In this document: positions 25,236 to 33,095 of the stretch, in pieces
How positions within the stretch are numbered: position 1 is the first letter of the stretch
How the letters are laid out: each line of letters starts with the position of its first letter
Position numbers and translations under genes: made by a program
The notes under the pieces: generated by a model
Told to the model about the DNA's origin: nothing
Seen by the model: the letters and a program-made list of their open reading frames with translations, nothing else
Databases searched by the model: none
Source: Anaerolineales bacterium
GTDB lineage: Bacteria > Chloroflexota > Anaerolineae > Anaerolineales > UBA11579
Assembly (NCBI GenBank): GCA_016932165.1
Contig: JAFGDK010000027.1
Coordinates: forward strand, 1 to 37,519
Length of the DNA: 37,519 nt
Reading direction: 5' to 3'

Positions 25236-25985
25236 ATGGCGGAATTGATCATACTTGGTACAGCAACGAATATCCCTGATGAAGACCACGAGAACACTCA
25301 TATGGTGCTGGTTGGGAACACCCGCATGGTGTTGGTGGATGGACCGGGTAACCCGTACAGAAGGCTGCTGCAGGCAGGACTGGATCCAAACCGGTTAACT
25401 GACATTGTGGTCACTCATTTCCATCCAGACCACGCCAGCGGGATTCCATTATTGTTGATGGCTTTAGGCTTGCAGGGGCGGCGAGAGTCCTTGAACCTGT
25501 ATGCCAATTCCCATTGTCTGGAACGGATCCAGCGGAATCTTTATGACTATGATTGGGAAAAATGGCGCAGATTTCAGGTAGATTTTGTTACTGTTGTTGG
25601 GGAAGAAATGGGTAAATGTATTGATTGCGAGGAGTTCCGGATCTATTCCTCGCCAGTAAAACACTTTATTCCAGCTATTGGTCTGCGGATTGAAACCAAG
25701 GATAAAACTTTAGTGTTTTCAGGTGATACTGCGCCAACACCGGCGCTGGATAGGCTGGCAAATGGCGCAGATATTCTAGTGCATGAGGCCGGTGGGTTAT
25801 CGGAAGGCCATTCGTCCGCCAGACAGGCAGGTGAAGCGGCGGCAAGATCAGGGGCAGAGGTGTTATACCTGGTTCATTATCCGGTTGGCGATTTTGATGG
25901 GGGGAAACTGGTGTCAGATGCAACTGAAGTTTACAGGGGCAAAGTTGTATTGGCAGTTGATTTTCAACAGATTTGTTTAGTTTAG
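25236..25985 (+). CDS. Metallo-beta-lactamase-fold hydrolase (RNase Z-like)
   Basis: A 249-residue MBL-fold protein of the RNase Z/arylsulfatase-like branch. The metal motif HFHPDH is at 61-66, further ligands are likely in KHFIPAIGLRIE and FSGDTAPT, and a final His is in VHYPVGD. The GLRIE plus SGDTAP spacing is like the RNase Z family, although the protein lacks the long exosite arm and its N-terminus IILGTATNIP differs from tRNA-processing RNase Z. It could hydrolyse a phosphodiester, a sulfate or a lactone. GGGGAG lies about 8 bases before the ATG. It is the last gene of the plus-strand run. Confidence 0.82.
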   Translation: MAELIILGTATNIPDEDHENTHMVLVGNTRMVLVDGPGNPYRRLLQAGLDPNRLTDIVVTHFHPDHASGIPLLLMALGLQGRRESLNLYANSHCLERIQRNLYDYDWEKWRRFQVDFVTVVGEEMGKCIDCEEFRIYSSPVKHFIPAIGLRIETKDKTLVFSGDTAPTPALDRLANGADILVHEAGGLSEGHSSARQAGEAAARSGAEVLYLVHYPVGDFDGGKLVSDATEVYRGKVVLAVDFQQICLV

Positions 25986-26034
25986 GTTTTCAGGCCTGCA
26001 CCTGGTGATGTTCCTTGAATAATGGAGAGGGATA

Positions 26035-26559
26035 TTACCAACCCTTGACAAAGGGAAGCCAATCCTGATGCATTCTAAGATAGCGTCCGAAGCGGTATTC
26101 TGCAGAGGAATTGGGTCGATAGGGATTGTTGATCAAGTTCATTTGCGCCTGGGTGGGTGTTTTCCCGCCCTTTTTGTGATTGCAAGCCGGGCAGGCAGCG
26201 ACCAGATTCTCCCAGGAATGTGCTCCACCCAGATGGCGGGGAATCACATGATCGATAGTTAATTTGGCGGCGCGTTTTCCACAGTATTGGCAGGTGAAAT
26301 CATCTCGGCGGAAAACCTCTGATTTTGACAATTTTACTGCAGGCCGGGGACGTTTAATCATCTCGTCCAGGCGGATGATTGATGGGGCTGGATAGGCAGA
26401 GGAAACCGTTTTGATATAGCCGCGACCATTTTTGATCAGACTGGCTTTATCAGAGAAGATAAGGACGAGTGCGCGTTTGGTTGTGCAAACATTGAGCGGC
26501 TCATAGTTTGCATTGAGTACCAAAACGGGGGCCGATAACAGCGAAGATTTACTACTCAA
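26035..26559 (-). CDS. HNH endonuclease (McrA/COG1403 type)
   Basis: 174 residues with a central HNH/zinc module: CQYC (Cys90, Cys93), the TIDHVIPRHLGG motif with the catalytic His104, NLVAACPACNHKK with Cys123 and Cys126, then Asn127 and His128. The N-terminus (VLVLNANYEPLNV) is typical of a widespread stand-alone HNH family in Actinobacteria, Cyanobacteria and Chloroflexota whose cellular role is not settled. The start is TTG at 26559, four bases after GGAG; the only nearby ATG is out of frame. A near-consensus promoter precedes it. It is not within a recognisable restriction or phage locus. Confidence 0.87.
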   Translation of the reverse strand: MSSKSSLLSAPVLVLNANYEPLNVCTTKRALVLIFSDKASLIKNGRGYIKTVSSAYPAPSIIRLDEMIKRPRPAVKLSKSEVFRRDDFTCQYCGKRAAKLTIDHVIPRHLGGAHSWENLVAACPACNHKKGGKTPTQAQMNLINNPYRPNSSAEYRFGRYLRMHQDWLPFVKGW

Positions 26560-26598
26560 AATGCTCCATCTAGATTGATCAATCGTTGCTACCCGCTA

Positions 26599-26627
26599 AT
26601 GATAGGCAAGACATGTGATTCTGTCAA
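26599..26627 (-). promoter_or_regulatory. Promoter of the HNH endonuclease gene
   Basis: On the minus strand a perfect TTGACA (26622-26627), 17-bp spacer, then TATCAT (26599-26604). Transcription would start about 33 nt before the TTG start codon. Confidence 0.75.
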
Positions 26628-26704
26628 CTCCTTTGGATGTAAAGAATTTGTTACCAAGGCGAATAATTTAAGAACAGGATGATCGCATGTATGGGAGAAG
26701 TTAA

Positions 26705-26713
26705 TGATACAAT
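26705..26713 (+). promoter_or_regulatory. Extended -10 promoter of tyrS
   Basis: TGATACAAT (26705-26713) is an extended -10 with a TACAAT hexamer. No convincing -35 lies upstream. A start near 26720 gives a tyrS leader of about 143 nt. The rest of 26560-26704 holds the divergent HNH promoter and nothing else that I recognise. Confidence 0.45.
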
Positions 26714-26793
26714 TGAAGTTGGTTGTGACGGAGCAAACAAATGGAAAGACCACAATTCTCCTACCGGAGCTATTTTTAGGATTCAGCCGTTAC

Positions 26794-26834
26794 AGGTGAG
26801 AAAAACCGCGCACCCTCACCTGAGGGTGCGTTTT
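26794..26834 (+). promoter_or_regulatory. Attenuator in the tyrS leader (T-box-like)
   Basis: A terminator-type hairpin, CGCACCCTC (26809-26817) with GAGGGTGCG (26822-26830), loop ACCT, followed by TTTT. AGGTGAG (26794-26800) is fully complementary to CTCACCT (26815-26821), which lies inside the terminator, so the two stems exclude each other. ACCGCG (26805-26810) matches the end of the T-box consensus, but the TGGN bulge that pairs with the tRNA end is not seen, and I could not place a Tyr specifier codon with confidence. The architecture supports attenuation; T-box identity is only a possibility. Confidence 0.5.
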
Positions 26835-26862
26835 GCGTGTAGACAATAATCGGGAGGAAGTG

Positions 26863-28080
26863 ATGGACACAAAAGCACAGGTTGACCTGTTGATGCAGGG
26901 AACAGAATACGGCGATGAAGTGTTGAAACAAGCCATGGCGGACGAACTGCATCAGCGATTGAAAGAGGCCGCCGAGGAGGGCAGACCTCTTAGAGTTTAC
27001 TGTGGGTATGATCCAACCTCAACCGACCTTCATTTGGGGCACACGATTACAATGCGAAAGCTGCGCCAGTTTCAGGATTTTGGCCATCATGTGATCTTCC
27101 TGATCGGCAATTACACCTCATTGGTTGGGGATCCTTCTGATAAGGATAAGCTGCGCCCGCGCTTAACCGAAGCGCAGGTGTTGGCGAATGCAGAAACCTA
27201 CGCAGAACAGGCATTCAGAGTGTTGGATAAAGAAAAAACCGAGGTGTTGTACAATGCCGATTGGCTTTCAAAGATCACTTTTGCGGAGTTGATCCACTTG
27301 GCATCCAATTTTACCGTTCAGCAGTTTATCAACCGGGATAATTTTAAGAAACGCTGGGATAAAGGTGACCCGGTATACCTGCATGAGACCTTCTATGCAA
27401 TCATGCAGGCCTACGATGCGTTTACGATGAAAGCGGATGTGCAGGTAGGCGGTTCTGACCAGCTGTTTAACATCATTACAGCAGGGCGCAAACTGATGGC
27501 CGCCCTGGGCAGCAAACCGAATATTGGCGTGATTTGCGGCATCTTGCCGGGAACTGACGGTGAAATCCGGATGAGCAAATCGCTTGGGAACCATATCCCG
27601 ATTAATTCTGATGCCAAGGATATGTTTGGCAAGGTGATGAGTATCCCGGATAAGGCGATGGCCGACTATGCCCGACTGGCAACCCGCTGGCTGCCCGATG
27701 AGGTTGAGAAATTTCTTGGTGGGGTAGCGGATGGCAGCACACACCCGAGGGATGCCAAGATGGCTTTGGCACAGGAAATCACAGAAATCTTTTATGGGGC
27801 GGCAGAGGCAGAAGAAGCAAGACAGTCGTTTGTGAGTGTTTTCCAGAAGGGAGATGTTCCAGGCGAGATGGACGAATTCTCTTTGGAGGGGGGGAAGAGT
27901 GTGCTGGATGTGCTGGTTGATAGCGGCCTGGTTCCATCCCGTGGCGAAGGCCGACGAATGATCAATCAAGGGGGGGTCCGGTTGGATGGCGAGGCTCTGG
28001 CAGATCCGTTGGCGGAATTTCCTAGGGAGGGTGTTTTACAAGTTGGTAAAAGGCGCTTTATCCGGATTGTGAAGGGCTAA
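26863..28080 (+). CDS. tyrS: Tyrosyl-tRNA synthetase (KMSKS type)
   Basis: Charges tRNA-Tyr. The 405-residue class Ic synthetase has the HIGH motif as HLGH at 57-60 and the second ATP motif as RMSKS at 236-240, which places it in the TyrRS group with a canonical KMSKS loop rather than the E. coli KFGKT type. Tyrosine-binding residues lie in GGSDQLFN near 196-203 and the QAYD segment near 182-185. The C-terminal S4 RNA-binding domain covers about 340-405, with PSRGEGRRMINQGGVRLDG. GGGAGG is 5 bases before the ATG at 26863; the TTG at 26833 falls in the attenuator and is not a credible start. A strong terminator follows. Confidence 0.96.
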   Translation: MDTKAQVDLLMQGTEYGDEVLKQAMADELHQRLKEAAEEGRPLRVYCGYDPTSTDLHLGHTITMRKLRQFQDFGHHVIFLIGNYTSLVGDPSDKDKLRPRLTEAQVLANAETYAEQAFRVLDKEKTEVLYNADWLSKITFAELIHLASNFTVQQFINRDNFKKRWDKGDPVYLHETFYAIMQAYDAFTMKADVQVGGSDQLFNIITAGRKLMAALGSKPNIGVICGILPGTDGEIRMSKSLGNHIPINSDAKDMFGKVMSIPDKAMADYARLATRWLPDEVEKFLGGVADGSTHPRDAKMALAQEITEIFYGAAEAEEARQSFVSVFQKGDVPGEMDEFSLEGGKSVLDVLVDSGLVPSRGEGRRMINQGGVRLDGEALADPLAEFPREGVLQVGKRRFIRIVKG

Positions 28081-28100
28081 ATAGCCAAAATTTGAGAGAT

Positions 28101-28129
28101 AAAAACAGGGCCGGGAGGCCCTGTTTTTT
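28101..28129. terminator. Rho-independent terminator after tyrS
   Basis: 12-bp arms AAAAACAGGGCC (28101-28112) and GGCCCTGTTTTT (28117-28128) around a GGGA loop. The T-run on the plus strand and the A-run on the other side make it usable in both directions, between tyrS and the convergent RodA-PBP gene. Confidence 0.93.
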
Positions 28130-28174
28130 CTTTGGTATGGGGTAGTGATGTGGCCTGGCAGGATCTTCAATCAC

Positions 28175-30799
28175 CTAAGGATAAAGGACTCTGATCAATA
28201 ACTGGCGGCCGATCTTTTCAGCAAGTTCGGCATTTTTTGTTTCCAGCAGCACAACCACACTGTAATCCTCATCAATGACAGTGCGGGTAGGGATGGACCC
28301 GGCAAGATACCAAGTCAGGTCAGCGCCGGTGCCAGTGATGGCATACGCGGCGGCTTCCCAGAAGGGTAGAGATTGATGGGCTAATTGGGTGATAGTCCTT
28401 TCTGCCAGGGTCGGTAAAAAAACGCGGATTTCTTCCTGATCCGCTGGGTTTTCAATCCACCCCGAATCAGGCAATTGTGCCTTGAGAAGGAATTTTGGCG
28501 TTGTCCGAATGCCGTGGTTGGTGAGGGTAGAGGCTGCCACAGCCATCTGGAGGGGTGTGATAAGGATATCTGCCTGCCCGTAAGCGGTGACACCCGGTGT
28601 CGATATGCCTTCCGGTATATACGGTGGGGATGTTTCCAAGCGGATATTTGGTGGCTGATAGAAACCCAGGTTTGAGAAAAGGTCAGTCAATCCGGTCTCG
28701 CCAAGTTCTAACCCAAGCGCAGACAGGGGTAAAGGACAGCCAGATTTGGTTATTTCTTCCCAGGTGGGCGATTGGCTGGGTGCTGCTGTGCAATCGAGCA
28801 GCATTCCTTCCACCTGTATGCTGAATTTATCCAGGGTTGGCGGTAATTGGCCGTATGAATTGGTCTCCGTGATCAGGAAGGGAGCCAAGGACGGACCCGG
28901 GGGGTAAAGCCCCTGGGTGGCCCGGTTGAGCAAAGGCGCATCGGGATCGGCTAAAAGTTGTTCCCAGGTGGTATCCAGTTGAGCGGGGTTAAAGGTGGGA
29001 GAGGAGTATAAAACCAGGATTTCTCCGGTTTGTGCGTTGAGGAGCACAGCTGCCCCAACCTGGTCTCCCATCAGGTCTGCAGCCAGTGTTTGCATTGTGC
29101 TGTCGAGGCTGACCTGGGCATCCAGTCCGGGAGGGGATTGGCCATAAATCAAATGGTTGATCCAAATCGTCCAGGGGTGCTGGTTTTCCAGACCTCGCAA
29201 TATGGGGTCCAGGCTGAGTTCTGCGCCAGCCTGTCCATAAAATGGGTGCGTGTAGCCAACAGGGTGAGCAATATCCGGATTTGGATATTGCCTGGAATAG
29301 GTGCCAGATATCCCTGTGGAATGGCTAAGTAGTAACTGATTGCGGTCGAGGATAGAGCCGCGATGGACAGCTGTATCCGAGGTCATTCGCCGGGCATTAT
29401 CAATTCTGGTGAGGAGGTCTGGCCCGCGCCACAAAGACCACCAGCTGTTTAAGATTGCGAGGCTTACAAAGCCAGCTGTCAGAATTGCAGCAAGGTTGAT
29501 AATTGGTGTTGCTGGGTAGATAGTTTGTTCACCAATTGGTGCATTTTGGATCGCAATCAAAAGGAATAGGGCAAACATAGAGGTCAACAAAGACGATCCA
29601 CCGTAAGAAAGAAAGGGCAGTGTTACTCCAGTAAGGGGCATGAGTCTGATGTTCCCACCAATGATAAGGATGCTTTGGGCTCCAAGGTAGATCGAGATAC
29701 CCACCGCGATATAACGCATATGTTTGTCAGGTGCCCGGAGTCCAACATTCAAGCCGCGGAAGCTGAGGATCATCAATGCCAAGATCAGCCCGACTGTTCC
29801 GGGGAGACCAAATTCCTCGGCGATAGCGGAGAAAATAAAATCGGAGAAGGAAATTGGCACAAGGTTGGGGTAACCCAATCCGGGACCACGGCCGGTCATA
29901 CCACCGGCAGCGATGGCAATCAGGGATTGTACAATTTGATAAGAGTCCCCGGATGGATCCAGCCAGGGATTGAGCCAGGCCTCAAAGCGCACCTGGACGA
30001 CATCAAAGAAGTAGTACCCCAACAGGGCAGCGAGTAGGATTCCCAAAAGACTGAGAATGAGGAGGCGTTTTTTACCCGTGGCGGTATAGATCATCCCGGC
30101 ATAGATAATGAGGAGAATTGAAGCGGTGCCTAGGTCGCGCTGGATAATGAGGATCAGGCAGGCAAGGCCTGTGATGAGCAGTGTTGGGAGCAATAAAGGC
30201 AGTAACCGGGTGGAAAATGGCTGCCTATCAGCGAAATAAGCCGAGAGATAGAGGATGAGCAAGATTTTTAACGGTTCGGATGGTTGAAAGTAAACCCCAC
30301 AGCAGCCAAACCAGAGGCGCGGACCATACCCATTAGGGTTGGTGCCAAATATCAGAGTCAGGGCAGTCAGAACAATACCGCCTGCCAGCCAGAGATATTT
30401 GTATTTTCTGAGTAACGCAAGCATTTTGGCTGTAAAAGGGATAGCGGTGAATAATGCTACCGAGGCAAGAATCAACCACAATGTTTGTTTATACCCCATG
30501 CGGGGCGAGATGCGTGCTATGGTGTGAAGCCCCCAACCAGCGAGGAGTAAGGTTATCGGGATGAGAATAGGATCGGTGATTGTTCTGAATTTTTTGAGAA
30601 AGTACAGAAATCCGCCAGCGACCAAGAACCATCCGAGCGTAACTGGCCAGTGCGACCAGCGAAGATCGACCTGCCACGAGCGAGCCTGAACGGCCGGTGC
30701 CAGGGTAAGCGAAGCGGCAAATAATAAGATGAACCCGGAAGAAAATAATGCCAACCGGCCTGGGTTTGATTGGAGGAATTTCTGGAGGCGAATTGCCAC
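28175..30799 (-). CDS. RodA/FtsW-type SEDS glycosyltransferase fused to a PBP-like domain
   Basis: An 874-residue fusion. Residues about 1-425 are a SEDS peptidoglycan polymerase with ten or so membrane helices, RDLGTASILL near 221-230, YQIVQSLIAIAAGGMTG at 287-303 and the catalytic Asp320 in FSDFIFS. After another membrane helix (about 434-452), residues 465-874 follow the layout of class B PBPs of the actinobacterial PbpA type: RGSILDRN, a GYTHPFYGQ segment, DxxxQTLAAD and NRATQGLYPPG. All three transpeptidase motifs are broken: SxxK reads PSLA (Pro636 and Ala639 in place of Ser and Lys), SxN reads SGC (686-688) and KTG reads ITG (821-823). The wall polymerase should be active and the transpeptidase half not. 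The start is GTG at 30799, 12 bp after the MTA phosphorylase stop. Confidence 0.88.
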   Translation of the reverse strand: MAIRLQKFLQSNPGRLALFSSGFILLFAASLTLAPAVQARSWQVDLRWSHWPVTLGWFLVAGGFLYFLKKFRTITDPILIPITLLLAGWGLHTIARISPRMGYKQTLWLILASVALFTAIPFTAKMLALLRKYKYLWLAGGIVLTALTLIFGTNPNGYGPRLWFGCCGVYFQPSEPLKILLILYLSAYFADRQPFSTRLLPLLLPTLLITGLACLILIIQRDLGTASILLIIYAGMIYTATGKKRLLILSLLGILLAALLGYYFFDVVQVRFEAWLNPWLDPSGDSYQIVQSLIAIAAGGMTGRGPGLGYPNLVPISFSDFIFSAIAEEFGLPGTVGLILALMILSFRGLNVGLRAPDKHMRYIAVGISIYLGAQSILIIGGNIRLMPLTGVTLPFLSYGGSSLLTSMFALFLLIAIQNAPIGEQTIYPATPIINLAAILTAGFVSLAILNSWWSLWRGPDLLTRIDNARRMTSDTAVHRGSILDRNQLLLSHSTGISGTYSRQYPNPDIAHPVGYTHPFYGQAGAELSLDPILRGLENQHPWTIWINHLIYGQSPPGLDAQVSLDSTMQTLAADLMGDQVGAAVLLNAQTGEILVLYSSPTFNPAQLDTTWEQLLADPDAPLLNRATQGLYPPGPSLAPFLITETNSYGQLPPTLDKFSIQVEGMLLDCTAAPSQSPTWEEITKSGCPLPLSALGLELGETGLTDLFSNLGFYQPPNIRLETSPPYIPEGISTPGVTAYGQADILITPLQMAVAASTLTNHGIRTTPKFLLKAQLPDSGWIENPADQEEIRVFLPTLAERTITQLAHQSLPFWEAAAYAITGTGADLTWYLAGSIPTRTVIDEDYSVVVLLETKNAELAEKIGRQLLIRVLYP

Positions 30800-30811
30800 G
30801 ATCAGTTGACC

Positions 30812-31687
30812 TTAGCTATCCAGGTAGTGGTCGATGAGCAGGGCATATTTGTCTTTGTTTTCCTGAGAAAGGTTTTTCGGCGAGGTGATAAAGGAGGACT
30901 CAAGGGCAAAAGCGCATTGGCACTGCCGGGTATGACGAAAGTCCTGTACCAGTTGTCGAACGACCGTCTGAGCATTGGCTGTATTTTGCTGGATGATCTT
31001 CAAAACTTGCTCGACGCTGACTGGTTCTTCTGTTTGGTGCCAAACATCGAAGTCAGTGACATGGAAGAGAGTGGTATAACAAAGTTCAGCTTCTCTTGCC
31101 AGGAAGGCTTCAGGCGAAGTGGTCATCCCAATCAGATCGATACCCCAACTGCGAAACAGCTGCGATTCAGCTTTGGTGGAGAAGCGAGGTCCTTCAATGG
31201 TGATAGCGGAACCACCGCGTTTGATTGGCGCACCAGCGACAGTGGCAGCATCGTATACTTGGCTGGAAAAATCATAGCAAAATGGTTCAGCGACACTAAT
31301 ATGAACCACCAGCCCATCTTCAAAATAGCTGTTCTTTCGTTTTTTTGTAAAATCCACCAGCTGGTCGGGAACCACAAGCAGACCGGGAGTAAAATCTTCC
31401 CGCAAAGAACCGCATGCGCTTATCCCTAAAACTTTTTCAGCTCCGATGGCTTTTAAGGCGTACAGGTTGGCGCGATAATTCACCTCGGTGGGCGTGATCT
31501 GATGATTAAGCCCATGACGGGCAATAAAGCCGATGGGGAAGCCGTCGAGGGTTCCAACCATTATTGGGGAGCTGGGCTGGCCGAAGGGGGTATTGATCTC
31601 TATGCGCTGGATGTTATCAAGCTGTTCCATTTTATAGAGACCTGATCCTCCGATCACGCCGAGATTGATTTGTGGTTTTTGATTCAT
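30812..31687 (-). CDS. mtnP: S-methyl-5'-thioadenosine phosphorylase
   Basis: Cleaves methylthioadenosine with phosphate to adenine and methylthioribose-1-phosphate, the first step of methionine salvage from polyamine and related reactions. The 291-residue protein has GVIGGSGLY near 10-18, ARHGLNHQITPTEVNYRAN split across the substrate pocket, SACGSLRE, IEGPRFST, and the TDFDVWH segment whose Asp selects 6-aminopurines, which separates MTAP from guanosine/inosine phosphorylases. AAGGA lies 6 bases before the ATG. It sits inside the FHA/RodA-PBP cluster, 9 bp after the fhaB-like stop and 12 bp before the fusion start, an unexpected partner for wall genes. It is homologous to, but distinct from, the phosphorylase at 14171. 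Confidence 0.92.
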   Translation of the reverse strand: MNQKPQINLGVIGGSGLYKMEQLDNIQRIEINTPFGQPSSPIMVGTLDGFPIGFIARHGLNHQITPTEVNYRANLYALKAIGAEKVLGISACGSLREDFTPGLLVVPDQLVDFTKKRKNSYFEDGLVVHISVAEPFCYDFSSQVYDAATVAGAPIKRGGSAITIEGPRFSTKAESQLFRSWGIDLIGMTTSPEAFLAREAELCYTTLFHVTDFDVWHQTEEPVSVEQVLKIIQQNTANAQTVVRQLVQDFRHTRQCQCAFALESSFITSPKNLSQENKDKYALLIDHYLDS

Positions 31688-31696
31688 AATTGTTCC

Positions 31697-32140
31697 TTAA
31701 TCATTTAAACTGTGAATTTCAATGACTGCCTCAAGGCTTCCTAAACTGAGCTGGTCTTGGCTGGCAAGGACAACTGGTTGGTCAATTTTGATACCATTGA
31801 GGAAGGTTCCGTTTGAAGAATTAAGATCTTCGAGCCACCATTGAGTTTGAGAAAAATAGATGCGTGCGTGAGTTGTAGATACAGTAGAATTTAGCAGGTG
31901 CAAATTACACTCAGGAGCTCGTCCGAGCAAATTTTCGGCAGCAGTTAAGATCACCTTTTTCTCTGTCTCGGATTCGCCTGAGAAGTTGAGCACCAGGGGA
32001 GGGGGAGAAGAACTATCTTTTGGTATGGAGGCCTTCAGGTCGCGCCAGAGAATTCGGAGTGCCCAAAAAAGAAACAGGTAAAGGCAGATTGCCAGCCCGA
32101 ACCGCAGTCCAAGCAGAATTATTCCGGGTAAATCGGTCAT
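31697..32140 (-). CDS. Membrane-anchored FHA-domain protein (FhaB-like)
   Basis: 147 residues: one N-terminal membrane helix (about 8-29), a short linker, and an FHA phosphothreonine-binding domain (about 66-143). The domain has the conserved LLGR, the CNLHLLNSTVSTTHARI strand pair corresponding to the usual SRxH, and LEDLNSSNGTFLNG. The TM-plus-FHA layout and its place between an FhaA-like gene and a RodA-PBP gene match FhaB (FipA) of Actinobacteria, which binds phosphorylated wall and division proteins. Its start is 4 bp after the upstream stop, with no separate Shine-Dalgarno, so it is probably coupled. Confidence 0.83.
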   Translation of the reverse strand: MTDLPGIILLGLRFGLAICLYLFLFWALRILWRDLKASIPKDSSSPPPLVLNFSGESETEKKVILTAAENLLGRAPECNLHLLNSTVSTTHARIYFSQTQWWLEDLNSSNGTFLNGIKIDQPVVLASQDQLSLGSLEAVIEIHSLND

Positions 32141-32144
32141 GGGA

Positions 32145-32990
32145 TTAGACAGGTGTCAGATTTTGGGAATCGGTATCATCCTGTGTGAGGTGGGTGGCAG
32201 AGGTACTGGTGGCGGTGAAGTTGTCTTTGGTTGGGGGGTGATATTCTTCGGTATCTGCGATGGAAGAGATGGAATCATGACCATATACGAGCGGAATACC
32301 CGCCAGCGAGATCACGTCACCAGGATGAAGCTGTATTTGTTTAATGCGTTGATTGTTAACGAAGGTGCCTCCGGAAGAATCAAGATCAAATATCATGTGC
32401 CGGCCTTTGACTTGTCGAACCTGGGCATGTTTGCGAGAAATACGCGGCTGATTGATGACCAGATCGTTATCCATCTGACGCCCAATATTGATGATATCCT
32501 CTTCGATGGTGAAGATCTTGGTGCCCCCGACAATGAAGAATGCCTTGGGGGCAGGTAAAAAGGTGCTACCAGGCGGTGAGGATGGGATCGTTGGAACTGT
32601 TTCACCTACCTGGATATCCCGGACAATGGCTTTGACGATAAAATCTCCTGGGGAGAGTTCCCGATGTGGAAATACGGCAATATTCACCTGCCCTAAAAAT
32701 TTCAAACCGGCTTTGCTTCCAGCATCCATGATCTGGACGGCTAACTTATCCAGGAGGTTTTGATTTGAACGAATCTCTGCGAATACGGTGTGGGGGACAT
32801 TGAGAGAAAAGTAATTTGGTGCAACCGGATTGTGGTCGGTATCCAGATAGGTGGCTGATTCCATCTCGGAGATAAATTGGCGGATCAACTCCCTTTCGGC
32901 ATCCACCGAACCGAGGATGTGGATGATATTTCCCTCAACCATAGATTGGATGGAGGCTTCAACCTGATTTAGTATCGCTTTCATTTGCAT
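32145..32990 (-). CDS. DUF3662 + FHA protein (FhaA-like)
   Basis: 281 residues. The N-terminal half (about 1-120) is a DUF3662/FhaA_N domain of the kind found in mycobacterial FhaA. A Pro/Ser linker follows, and a C-terminal FHA domain at about 165-245 contains NIGRQMDNDLVI, SRKHAQ and FDLDSSGGTFVNNQRI. FHA domains bind phosphothreonine, so a Ser/Thr kinase elsewhere in the genome is expected; none is in this window. Two in-frame ATGs lie 6 bases apart (32990, 32984), neither with a strong Shine-Dalgarno. It heads the group fhaA-like, fhaB-like, mtnP and RodA-PBP, all minus and closely spaced. Confidence 0.85.
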   Translation of the reverse strand: MQMKAILNQVEASIQSMVEGNIIHILGSVDAERELIRQFISEMESATYLDTDHNPVAPNYFSLNVPHTVFAEIRSNQNLLDKLAVQIMDAGSKAGLKFLGQVNIAVFPHRELSPGDFIVKAIVRDIQVGETVPTIPSSPPGSTFLPAPKAFFIVGGTKIFTIEEDIINIGRQMDNDLVINQPRISRKHAQVRQVKGRHMIFDLDSSGGTFVNNQRIKQIQLHPGDVISLAGIPLVYGHDSISSIADTEEYHPPTKDNFTATSTSATHLTQDDTDSQNLTPV

Positions 32991-33061
32991 TATTCTAATC
33001 CATTTCGAACGCTCTGGGATATGGAAAAAACCATGTTTTCCCGTGTGGGAAGATCAAAAGC

Positions 33062-33089
33062 GATAAGCCACCTAGTCAGGTGGCTTATC
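33062..33089. terminator. Long perfect hairpin upstream of fhaA-like gene
   Basis: Perfect 12-bp arms GATAAGCCACCT (33062-33073) and AGGTGGCTTATC (33078-33089) around AGTC. On either strand it is followed within a few bases by TTTT, so it could terminate transcription in both directions. On the minus strand that would be after the possible 19-codon ORF and before fhaA, where it may work as an attenuator. Confidence 0.6.
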
Positions 33090-33095
33090 AGTTTT

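Noticed and set aside
27268-27969. 233-codon minus-strand ORF
   Set aside because: Antisense to tyrS, whose motifs are complete; a shadow of its codon bias.
30770-31429. 219-codon plus-strand ORF
   Set aside because: Antisense to the MTA phosphorylase gene; no motif and no start signal.
32985-32997. Leaderless promoter (TAGAAT) directly before fhaA
   Set aside because: The hexamer has the right distance to the ATG at 32984, but no -35 or extended -10 supports it, and a better promoter lies upstream at 33231-33259.
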